A DNA stretch of 8,556 bases. Source: JBEGQX01 sp041180805. GTDB taxonomy: Bacteria; Planctomycetota; Planctomycetia; Gemmatales; Gemmataceae. Positions within the stretch are counted from its first letter, which is position 1. Every line of letters begins with the position of its first letter. The stretch covers positions 1-8,556 of the forward strand of contig JBEGQX010000238.1 of the NCBI GenBank assembly GCA_041180805.1, written 5' to 3'. A program made the position numbers and the translations under genes. The notes below the pieces were generated by a model. The model was given only the letters and a program-made list of their open reading frames with translations. It did no database searches and was not told the origin of the DNA. Below are positions 1-6,995 of this stretch, one piece after another.

Positions 1-795
1 CGATATGGCATTGCTGTTGCCCACCGTGTTATCCACAATCTGCATGTTCACCAGGCTGGCAAACAACATCCCCACAATCAGGCTGATTCTGCCACTAAAT
101 ACATCGTCACTTGCCGGGTGCAGCAGGTAAGAAAGCATGGTGATGGCAAACGCCACATAGACACCCGCATGCAATTTGAAAAAAAGACTAAGTGCATCCC
201 GTTCCAAATGAATCTCCATGATGACGCGTGAAAACTTGTCATCGGAAACATCGCGGTCAGGGGACCCAAGCTTCGATGGATAATCCACCGTGTCCACACG
301 CATTCTGGTTTTCACTATCTTCCATTCATCGAGTTCCAGCTTCGGGTATAAACCAGAATCCTCGTGGTCTGCCTCGAAGACCATCTCGCGTGTGGGCCTT
401 ACGGATTCAATGATGATTTCCAGCTTGTGGCGGTCAAATGGGAAATTGGATGCATCCCACAAGGCAGCAATTTTATTGGAATATTTGGCACTATCCCAGA
501 TGCCCTTTGCGTGCTCCCGAATATCCCGGTTAATCTGCTTGGTTTCAATGGAATTGAAAAATTCCATGAACTCGTAGGGGTTTTCCTTTTTGCCCTGATA
601 GTTCACCCAAATCCACATATCCGCACTGTATTGTTCAATACTGCTGCTCAGACCAAACAGCTTGGTGATGTAGATTCCCACTTTGGCAGTGCGAGGCGGG
701 TTGGCCTTTTCCAATTTTTGCGTACTATCCTGGCCAAGTGCGGTGGCGGTAACAAATATCATCAAGCCAAGAGTGCCAAATAAAAACCGCAGCAT
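1..795 (-). CDS. Pentameric ligand-gated ion channel (Cys-loop receptor-like) homologue, 3' end cut by the window edge
   Basis: The first 265 codons are open and uninterrupted to the window edge; the C-terminus is missing. The protein begins with a signal peptide (residues 1-22, hydrophobic core then ALGQ). A mainly beta extracellular region follows, with ADMWIWV at 58-64 and the Pro-loop signature NFPFDRHKLEI at 117-127, the bacterial equivalent of the Cys-loop and without its two cysteines. Next come SRVIMEIHLERD (189-200), M1 at about 203-226 (FFKLHAGVYVAFAI) and M2 at about 236-255 (RISLIVGMLFASLVN). This order is diagnostic of bacterial pLGICs, ion channels of the cytoplasmic membrane opened by an external ligand. 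M3 and M4 should lie outside the window. The start is supported by GAGGTGA six bases upstream of the ATG. The gene follows the minus-strand redox genes after 91 bases, so co-transcription is possible but unproven. Ligand and ion selectivity cannot be read. Confidence 0.85.
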   Translation of the reverse strand, partial: MLRFLFGTLGLMIFVTATALGQDSTQKLEKANPPRTAKVGIYITKLFGLSSSIEQYSADMWIWVNYQGKKENPYEFMEFFNSIETKQINRDIREHAKGIWDSAKYSNKIAALWDASNFPFDRHKLEIIIESVRPTREMVFEADHEDSGLYPKLELDEWKIVKTRMRVDTVDYPSKLGSPDRDVSDDKFSRVIMEIHLERDALSLFFKLHAGVYVAFAITMLSYLLHPASDDVFSGRISLIVGMLFASLVNMQIVDNTVGNSNAIS

Positions 796-797
796 CT

Positions 798-804
798 TCA
801 CCTC
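798..804 (-). promoter_or_regulatory. Ribosome binding site of the ion-channel homologue
   Basis: On the minus strand GAGGTGA ends two bases before the ATG, with its GAGG core six bases upstream. It fixes the start at 795, directly before a signal peptide. Confidence 0.6.
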
Positions 805-837
805 GCATCCGTGCCAAACAAAACCATCAGGCCGGCA

Positions 838-866
838 AATATATAATTTCCGATGATATTTTGCGA
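838..866 (-). promoter_or_regulatory. Weak candidate promoter upstream of the ion-channel homologue
   Basis: In the 91-base gap between the two minus-strand genes (796-886), the minus strand carries TATATT (838-843) as a possible -10 element. TCGCAA lies 17 bases further upstream (861-866), only a 3/6 match to TTGACA. The surrounding AT-richness contrasts with the flanking coding DNA. This would allow the channel gene to be transcribed separately from the redox genes. The match is poor and could be chance. Confidence 0.22.
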
Positions 867-886
867 TATCTTTCAGCGACCGGACA

Positions 887-1816
887 TCACGGCGCCTTCA
901 GATCCAGTGTTTCGCGTGGAACATCCCTTGCGATGATCTCAGAAATTTCAATCTCGACACGATCACCAGCAGATTTGGCTTTGGCACACTGCGGGGAAGC
1001 AGCCTTTCCCTTGGGATTATAGACAGCAAAAGCGGATTTCAGTTTGGGTGCCCTGCTATTCAGCATGGGGTAGCCAAAAGTCACCTTGCAGCGGGGGATA
1101 CCCGATTTGGGAATCTTGGAAGTCGCGTAGATTTCCACGAAGGCGGCGTGCCTGTCCCAGAAGGTGAAATCTTCTCCTTCAAAACGCAAGCTGCCCACCT
1201 GGGTTTCAGTGCCATCGTTGTGTGACTTTACAAAACAACCAAACCAGGTGTGTGGTTTGCCATCGATCATTTCCTTTTCAACCTTGCGAATGCTGTAGGT
1301 ATAGGTACCCTTGGTCCATGGGTAAACCCTGCGCACGCTGCAAAACTGACCTTCATAGCCGGCGCTTTCACAGAGTCCGCCTTCCAGCATACGCACATGG
1401 TTCAACCCTATGGGTGTTGCCTTGTCGGAAGACCAGCGCGAGAAAATGGCGCCCTTGCCTGGATGCACACGCTTGCGGCTTTCCTTATTTTCCCAACCAT
1501 TCACATTGGTCTGAAGGCCACCGTAGAAATCCATTCCATTCATGCGGGCGATACCCACGGGTGCAATGTAAAGGTTGTAGGCATCAGAAATATCCCTGTC
1601 GATGGTGACATCGATATCCAACCTTTCAAAACCGGGCGTTGTTGTTTCCAACTGCCACCAGATATCGGTCATATGCCATGGCAAAGGGGGCAGCTTAACC
1701 CCGGCCTTCTGTGCCATTTCTTCCGGAGAAGGTTGTGAGGTGCTTATTTCCTCCGCGGCAATGGCAAGACCCATGGTCATGGCAAGAACACCCAGAAATC
1801 GAATCATGAAAAACAT
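887..1816 (-). CDS. Secreted protein of unknown function, weakly DUF3472-like
   Basis: A 309-residue protein. The start at 1816 is preferred because the product then opens with a signal peptide (about 1-21, ending AIAAEE), and GGGGGAAG stands seven bases upstream. An in-frame ATG at 1882 would add 22 residues encoded inside the preceding gene. The mature protein looks beta-rich, with many aromatic residues (WHMTDIWWQLE at 47-57). The stretch DFYGGLQTN (96-104), followed by GAIFSRW (122-128) and later GTYTYSIRKVE (170-180), resembles the order YFGIQ, then FSxWD, then a tYrf strand that I associate with DUF3472. This is a memory-based resemblance and only moderately safe. Five cysteines (149, 159, 194, 243, 277) could form disulfides outside the cytoplasm. 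The gene starts 23 bases after the flavin-transfer fusion gene and is very likely in the same operon. No catalytic motif is visible, so a binding or structural role is as likely as an enzymatic one. Confidence 0.75.
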   Translation of the reverse strand: MFFMIRFLGVLAMTMGLAIAAEEISTSQPSPEEMAQKAGVKLPPLPWHMTDIWWQLETTTPGFERLDIDVTIDRDISDAYNLYIAPVGIARMNGMDFYGGLQTNVNGWENKESRKRVHPGKGAIFSRWSSDKATPIGLNHVRMLEGGLCESAGYEGQFCSVRRVYPWTKGTYTYSIRKVEKEMIDGKPHTWFGCFVKSHNDGTETQVGSLRFEGEDFTFWDRHAAFVEIYATSKIPKSGIPRCKVTFGYPMLNSRAPKLKSAFAVYNPKGKAASPQCAKAKSAGDRVEIEISEIIARDVPRETLDLKAP

Positions 1817-1839
1817 CGTGGATCTTCCCCCATTTTTTC

Positions 1840-4443
1840 CTATCGCAGGTTGGTGTGAAGCTGACCCTTGGAATCTTGGCACCAGGCGGTAAAGCCCTTT
1901 TCATCGGCCAACTGAAGGGCACCTGGCATACCGGAAAGGAACAGGGCCGTAGCCCAGGCATCCGCATCCATGCACCTTGGTGCCAGCACCGATACTTGCT
2001 GAAGATCATTCTCCACAGGCCTGCCGGTTGTCGGAGATATGAAATGATTTACCTTCCGATCGCCCAGCTTTTTTGCGGAACGATGGATACCACTGGTGGC
2101 TAGCGCAGCGTTCTTCAAGGTAAGGGTGCGAAGAGGTTCGCCCTGCTGAAGGGGATTTTCGATGGCTACCGCCCATTCTCCCCGGGCAAGAAGTTCTCCG
2201 CCCACCTCTATCAAATAATCTTTTGGAGAATTTGCAAATTCCTCATCCAAGATGGTTCCAAGGCGGTCTGCGGCATAACCCTGCAAGATGGAACCAAGAT
2301 CTAATTGAAGATCGGGGTGCAGCTTGCGCAGGGTTTTCTCATCGATATCCACAACAAGCTTTTGCCAACCGGTTCGTTCCAGTAGCAAGGCGATTTCGTC
2401 GTTGGTGGGCGGGATAGTGCGTTCACCCGCCGGGCCATAACCCCAGGCCTGCACCAGTGGCGCAACAGTAACGTCGTACCTTCCTTGGGTGGCCTTGCTG
2501 ATCTCGGTTGCCCTGGCCACCAGTGTGATCAATTCCACGGGTTGCTCGGTTTCCAAGGTTGTCTTGCTTGCGTTGAATTGCGCGGTGGCGGATTGCGGCC
2601 TCCAATGCGAAAGCAAGCCCTCAATACGATCCAATTCTTTCTGCAATTTTACCTGCAAACCTTCCGGGCTTGTAATTTCCCCGCGCAACTTGACCGACCA
2701 GGTGGATCCAAAGGCTTTACCCTGCAAGGGAATGGCTCCCTCCCGTTCAGCAGGATTGGAAATAGCAACATCCATCGCTGTGCGATGCATATTCGCAAAG
2801 GTCGCAAGCACACCCACCCCAAGCAGGGCGCAGGCCACCGTATCTTTGGCACCAAATCGATCTGAAGATCCACCCGTGCGAAGGAAGTTAAGGATGGAAC
2901 CCGTGGCGCAACCGAACCTGCAGTACGCCATCGGAACCACCATGGAAGCCAGCAACCCCACCCCGGCAATCATGGCAGAGACCACCGCTGCCCCCCGAAG
3001 AATCCAGGCATCGAAAGGTTCCAGTCTGGCAAGATCAAACTCTACAAAGAAGATTGCCAGCACCAAGGCGACCATTAGAGTAATGGTGGGAATAACCCGT
3101 AGCGAACGCTGAAGGGTCGGTGCCATGGGAAGATGGATGGTACGAAACTTGCCCAGCAACTCTTGCGCTGCGCCGTGGGGGCAAATCTGCTGGCAATAAA
3201 GATTCCTTCGGGAAACCCAGGGCATGAACAATGCCAGACATGCCAGGAATACCAATGCGGGTGCCGCCTGCCAGGGCATGCCATGCCTTGCCCAGCCGGC
3301 AAACAGAGAAAGGGAAAGAAGATCTCCCAGGAAAAATCCGAACACCACTATCAACAGAATCTGCCAGACCATGCGAGCGCGACGCATGGTTCGCATGGGG
3401 CCAAAAGCCATCCAAAGCGCACCCAGCACGATCCCCAATAAACCAAAGGTTCGAATGGATTTACGCCAAGAACCGCTATCAGCCCTGGCAAGCAATTCAT
3501 CCGCCATCAGTCGCTTGCGAATACCATCCGCCACCGCATAGCTGGTTTGAGTGGCACCAGAGACACCTTCAATTCCCGCTTTTGCAAAATCCAGCTTGCG
3601 CCAATCCTCCAGCGTACGATTCGCCAAAAGGGCCAGATAATCCGAATCCTCTTTGACCCGATCGACATACTCAGGCGTGTCATAACTATTCCAAAGTTTC
3701 ACCATCAAGACTTTCTGGCCATCTGGTGATATCGCCATCAGGGATTCCGTGGGGCCACGGTAACCCCGAATGTTGTCGGCATGTGGAGCGGTTCGCAACA
3801 CAAACCCCAGCGCGGCGCCATCCTTTTCCATGGCACGATGCCAACCCTGCCTGGGATCATCTGCCTTGAAATGATCCGCCTTGGGGAATAGGGATTGCAC
3901 CTCTTTGAGGGACAGCGATTGTGGAAACCTGCGCGAGACAGTTTTTTCGGTCAGCCTGCGCTCCACTGCTTCCGTCATGGCAAGGCTGGTTAAAGTGGAA
4001 CCACCCACAGCTTCGATTTTTGGAAAAGGTTCCGAATTGGGCTGCCAGCCAGCAAAACTTTTCAAGAAGGAATTCGAGGCGCGCACCGCATCCACATGAG
4101 AGATGGTATCCGCACTGGAAAGAAGTTGAACGCCAAGCAGTTTGCCCTGAAGATCCAGTGCCAGAAGCAAGTTGCTTGGCCCAGCATAACCCACCAGACC
4201 ATCCATCTCCGGTGAAGTGGTAAGAACATTGCCAAGGGTTGCGCCATCTTTGCCAATCACCCTGAAAGATCGAAGTTTATCTTTGTTGGCAACCAGATGC
4301 CGCGCATCTGGAAAGAACGAAAGGATGGCATCCAGAGATATTTCAGTGGTGGTTGGAGAATGCCTGACAGCAATCATCAGCAGCCAGCCGGCGAAAAAAA
4401 TCACCAGCAAACGAAACAGACGAAGCGCTGTCAGACGGATCAT
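1840..4443 (-). CDS. FMN-binding / NosR-like membrane electron-transfer protein fused to ApbE flavin transferase
   Basis: An 867-residue fusion. TM1 is at 11-27. Two FMN_bind-type domains follow: about 65-165 with GGSTLTS (147-153) and about 205-312 with SGATQTS (295-301). These are the threonine motifs to which ApbE attaches FMN covalently; predicted sites are T150 and T298. A NosR/NapH-like membrane module has helices near 331-347, 359-380, 393-411, 451-467, 483-506 and 533-551, with CQQICPHG (417-424) and CRFGCATG (508-515). Residues 573-867 are a full ApbE domain: GSTWSV (579-584), GRYDVTVAPLVQAWGYG (654-670), LDLGSILQGYAADR (714-727), YLIEVGGEL (743-751), ATSG (782-785), NHFISPTTGRP (799-809) and ADAWATA (827-833). 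Arg/Lys-rich loops place both cysteine motifs inside and FMN domains and ApbE outside. The C-terminal polyferredoxin of classical NosR is absent. The start overlaps the upstream stop as ATGA, with GGAAG four bases upstream. Likely role: carrying electrons across the membrane to exported flavins. Confidence 0.92.
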   Translation of the reverse strand: MIRLTALRLFRLLVIFFAGWLLMIAVRHSPTTTEISLDAILSFFPDARHLVANKDKLRSFRVIGKDGATLGNVLTTSPEMDGLVGYAGPSNLLLALDLQGKLLGVQLLSSADTISHVDAVRASNSFLKSFAGWQPNSEPFPKIEAVGGSTLTSLAMTEAVERRLTEKTVSRRFPQSLSLKEVQSLFPKADHFKADDPRQGWHRAMEKDGAALGFVLRTAPHADNIRGYRGPTESLMAISPDGQKVLMVKLWNSYDTPEYVDRVKEDSDYLALLANRTLEDWRKLDFAKAGIEGVSGATQTSYAVADGIRKRLMADELLARADSGSWRKSIRTFGLLGIVLGALWMAFGPMRTMRRARMVWQILLIVVFGFFLGDLLSLSLFAGWARHGMPWQAAPALVFLACLALFMPWVSRRNLYCQQICPHGAAQELLGKFRTIHLPMAPTLQRSLRVIPTITLMVALVLAIFFVEFDLARLEPFDAWILRGAAVVSAMIAGVGLLASMVVPMAYCRFGCATGSILNFLRTGGSSDRFGAKDTVACALLGVGVLATFANMHRTAMDVAISNPAEREGAIPLQGKAFGSTWSVKLRGEITSPEGLQVKLQKELDRIEGLLSHWRPQSATAQFNASKTTLETEQPVELITLVARATEISKATQGRYDVTVAPLVQAWGYGPAGERTIPPTNDEIALLLERTGWQKLVVDIDEKTLRKLHPDLQLDLGSILQGYAADRLGTILDEEFANSPKDYLIEVGGELLARGEWAVAIENPLQQGEPLRTLTLKNAALATSGIHRSAKKLGDRKVNHFISPTTGRPVENDLQQVSVLAPRCMDADAWATALFLSGMPGALQLADEKGFTAWCQDSKGQLHTNLR

Positions 4444-6836
4444 TTCACTTCCAGCAACTGCACCGCATCCGCGTGGATGTTTCCGTTGGCACCTTCGTTG
4501 GAAAGAATGATCGACACGGCCCCAGCGGGGAAATCAAACATGCCCAAAGAATGGAAACCCTTGGGATCGGTGGTGGCCTCCCTTTGATTCACACGCAGTT
4601 TCAAAGGGGTTTGCCCCTCCCTTTCGATGATCACCAAGGCTTTGGTGGCACGATTTTCATGGGGAGCCCACGCCATGCGAACCTCATACTTTCCAGCCTT
4701 GGGAATCTTCACGGGAAAACGGGCCTCGGCCTTTTCCCCCGGAGAGGCATAACGGTAGCCTTCGCCCACAAAAGGAGTAAGTCCGCCTGTCTCTCCCCAT
4801 TTGCCGGTCAGCTTTGCCTGAGTTTCGTCCACGACAATTCCAGGTAAAGATTTCAGTTCAACAATCTCGCCCCTTGGCTTGCCATCAGCCTTGGGAATGA
4901 GCTTGCCTGTCACTTTGTCGGTGCCTTTGCTGAAGTAGGGTGCCACTGGGGCGATTTCCGGATCCCTGTAAAGAGGGGCATCCAAGGTATCGCGACGCAT
5001 GGCCCCGGGTTGCCTAACCAGTTCGGTCAACGGTTCCAAATGGTTGGAATACACCTCGCGTGGGGTGGCGTTGTTCTTCACGCACAAGTAAGCGGCCTTG
5101 CCAACCACTTCACCCATCATGCCGCAGGTGCGCATGACACGCACGGTGCCCAGGGCTTCGTGGTTGACGCTGATACAACGCCCCGCCATGAACAGGTTTG
5201 GAACATTTTTCGAATAGAAACATCGATATGGAACCGGATACCCATTCTTGCGATCCACCCCGGCACCGAACTCGGCACGGGAAATGAACGGATTATCAGG
5301 AAACTTCTTGGCAAACTGTTCCTTCGGATAATGCAGGTCGATATCCCAGGTGGTGGGAACAAAACCATCGGGAAACTCCCGCGCGCTTGTAATATCAGCA
5401 CGGGAAAGAATAATGTCTCCATCCAGCAATCGCGATTCGCGGGGACCACCCACATGGGCAACCCATTTCAATTGCGCATTCGCGTGGGCATCCTTATCCT
5501 TGCCATGCTTGATGGCAGAAAACGCACCAAACACCGCACGCAAGTTCCAATCACGAATCAATTCCAGATCATTGACTGGGTGCTTGTTGAAACCGGATTC
5601 CCAGAACCATTCCCCCTTCATGAAAGGCTTGCCATCAATTTCCGAGGAACTGCGAACATTCTTGGGAAAATCGGAAAGATCCAAGTCCAGCGCCCAGGGG
5701 GTCCTGGGCCAGGCCTGCGCGGAGGCTTCCTGCTGCCAGTACCACATATTGGACATGCCGAGATGTCCTGTTTCCAGCATGCGATATCTGGCATTTGCCA
5801 ACGCACCCACCACCCCATGACCCGTACAATCGACGAAATATTTGGCACGGAACCTGCGTTCTCGTCCGGTGCGGACCTCTATCGATGTCACGGCCTTGAT
5901 TGCTGAAGATTCATATCCCTTGGAAACAAGCTTGGATTTTTCCTGTTCGGATTCCTTTGCAAGCTCCACACCCATGACAAAGTTGCCCAGGAAAAGCTTG
6001 AGGTTCTTTTCCCTGCGGATCACCTGTTCCTTGCGTTCATCGCCAAAGTCGACGCCATTGCCGGGGGAATCCGGCGAGTGATCCGCGAACTCTTCGACGA
6101 TTTCACCCAGGTGCGGATACTTGCCCCGCAGTGTTCCACCCATGGCCCAAACGCGAACCTCGCTGCTGCCATTTCCACCAAGAACAAAACGATCTTGAAC
6201 CAGGGCCACCTTCAACGATTGCCTGGCAGCGGAAATTGCCGAAGCCATGCCAGCATAACCGCCCCCCACCACCACCACATCAAACTCGCCAGCATCTTCC
6301 GTCTCGGCGGGTAACCCAGCCCAGCGCTTGCGGGCACTGGCCAGTTCCTTGCCATTAGGTGGCGTGAAACCTTTTTGATTGCTGAAAAGAATGGCATCAC
6401 ACCGGCCATCAAAACCAGTCAGGTCATGAAGCGAAACCCTGGATTCACCCGCTTTCAAGTCCACTGTGCCACCATCTTGCCAATGCCATTCCGCACCCAC
6501 GGTTCCAAACTCAGCATTCAGCGGTTTGTCGTTCACCAGCACCTGAAACCTGCCAGGGGTTCCCGGTGCCTTCCACGGTGCCACCCAATCCTTGGTTCGA
6601 ACCCAAACCCTGTAGCTGCCGCCTTCCCGCACAGTTACTTTGCCAACGGCATCCTTCACGGGTCGGCCAAGGCCATGGGCCAGCAGATAGGGGGAACCAA
6701 CAATCTGTGTAAATGCAGTATCAATGGACCAGCCGCCCACATCGGGGAAAGCCTCGGCTTCCATCAATATTGTTTCATCTGCCGCGGAAACCAAACCCAT
6801 GGTGCAAACAAGCAAGCATGTGAAAAGCGAATTCAT
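4440..6836 (-). CDS. Exported FAD-dependent oxidoreductase with carbohydrate-binding-like and golvesin-like domains
   Basis: A 798-residue protein. The start at 6836 is chosen because GGAGG lies seven bases upstream and the product then opens with a signal peptide (about 1-18, ending VSA|ADE) without twin arginines. Residues 20-155 form a beta-rich domain beginning EAEAF and resembling carbohydrate-binding modules. The FAD_oxidored-type catalytic region starts at about 184 with the Rossmann motif DVVVVGGGYAGMASA (186-200), followed by GGNGSSEVRVW (220-230), the second FAD motif DCTGHG (336-341) and FMAGRCIS (549-556). Residues 664-798 resemble the golvesin/Xly CBD-like domain (KAGKYEVRMAW, then NIHADAVQLLEV). 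The family oxidises or reduces an unknown substrate outside the cytoplasm. It is the first gene of the minus-strand unit, and its stop overlaps the next start (ATGA), so the flavin-transfer fusion is its likely electron partner. The substrate cannot be read; a sugar or glycan-linked molecule is a guess from the flanking domains. Confidence 0.9.
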   Translation of the reverse strand: MNSLFTCLLVCTMGLVSAADETILMEAEAFPDVGGWSIDTAFTQIVGSPYLLAHGLGRPVKDAVGKVTVREGGSYRVWVRTKDWVAPWKAPGTPGRFQVLVNDKPLNAEFGTVGAEWHWQDGGTVDLKAGESRVSLHDLTGFDGRCDAILFSNQKGFTPPNGKELASARKRWAGLPAETEDAGEFDVVVVGGGYAGMASAISAARQSLKVALVQDRFVLGGNGSSEVRVWAMGGTLRGKYPHLGEIVEEFADHSPDSPGNGVDFGDERKEQVIRREKNLKLFLGNFVMGVELAKESEQEKSKLVSKGYESSAIKAVTSIEVRTGRERRFRAKYFVDCTGHGVVGALANARYRMLETGHLGMSNMWYWQQEASAQAWPRTPWALDLDLSDFPKNVRSSSEIDGKPFMKGEWFWESGFNKHPVNDLELIRDWNLRAVFGAFSAIKHGKDKDAHANAQLKWVAHVGGPRESRLLDGDIILSRADITSAREFPDGFVPTTWDIDLHYPKEQFAKKFPDNPFISRAEFGAGVDRKNGYPVPYRCFYSKNVPNLFMAGRCISVNHEALGTVRVMRTCGMMGEVVGKAAYLCVKNNATPREVYSNHLEPLTELVRQPGAMRRDTLDAPLYRDPEIAPVAPYFSKGTDKVTGKLIPKADGKPRGEIVELKSLPGIVVDETQAKLTGKWGETGGLTPFVGEGYRYASPGEKAEARFPVKIPKAGKYEVRMAWAPHENRATKALVIIEREGQTPLKLRVNQREATTDPKGFHSLGMFDFPAGAVSIILSNEGANGNIHADAVQLLEVK

Positions 6837-6848
6837 GATATTTCCTCC
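6837..6848 (-). promoter_or_regulatory. Strong ribosome binding site of the exported FAD oxidoreductase
   Basis: The minus strand reads GGAGG followed by seven bases and the ATG at 6836. This is the best Shine-Dalgarno match in the window. It decides the start against the in-frame ATG at 6920, which would place 28 extra residues in front of the signal peptide. Confidence 0.75.
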
Positions 6849-6856
6849 ATAGCGGT

Positions 6857-6862
6857 ATTGTA
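6857..6862 (-). promoter_or_regulatory. Possible -10 element for the minus-strand operon
   Basis: TACAAT on the minus strand lies about 20 bases upstream of the start at 6836. No convincing -35 hexamer stands 16-18 bases further upstream, so the promoter is only tentative; the real one may lie further into the 159-base divergent spacer. Confidence 0.25.
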
Positions 6863-6922
6863 ATGAGTAGGAAGTGCAATTCGATAGACATCCGGGAAAT
6901 ACCAAGGCTGTAAACTCCATGG

Positions 6923-6951
6923 TTGCGTGATATGCCCGAAAAAACTATGAT
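6923..6951 (+). promoter_or_regulatory. Candidate sigma70-type promoter of the transthyretin-like gene
   Basis: TTGCGT (6923-6928) and TATGAT (6946-6951) are separated by exactly 17 bases. The -10 matches TATAAT at five of six positions and the -35 matches at three. Transcription would begin near 6958 and give a leader of about 38 bases before the ATG at 6996. The rest of the divergent spacer (6837-6995) shows no other strong site or gene. Confidence 0.4.
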
Positions 6952-6995
6952 TCCATTTACCAGTTCCATAATCCTTTCCTAATAAGGCATTGCCC

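Noticed and set aside
855..870. GATAT / ATATC hairpin between the unknown secreted gene and the channel gene
   Set aside because: Five almost all-AT pairs with no T run; too weak to call a terminator.
1817..1882. Upstream in-frame ATG for the secreted unknown protein
   Set aside because: It would put 22 polar residues before the signal peptide and overlap the preceding gene; the ATG at 1816 has a well-spaced Shine-Dalgarno sequence.
2489..3112. Open frame of 207 codons on the plus strand
   Set aside because: Antisense to the NosR-like/ApbE region, no recognisable motif, no plausible ribosome binding context.
5010..5906. Long open frame on the plus strand (298 codons)
   Set aside because: It lies wholly antisense to the FAD oxidoreductase, whose motifs and length are convincing; the translation shows no domain and is a codon-composition shadow.
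6837..6920. Upstream in-frame ATG for the FAD oxidoreductase
   Set aside because: It precedes the strong GGAGG site and would bury the signal peptide; 6836 is the better start.
6990..6995. TTG start for the transthyretin-like protein
   Set aside because: Only two bases from AAGG; the ATG at 6996 has normal spacing.
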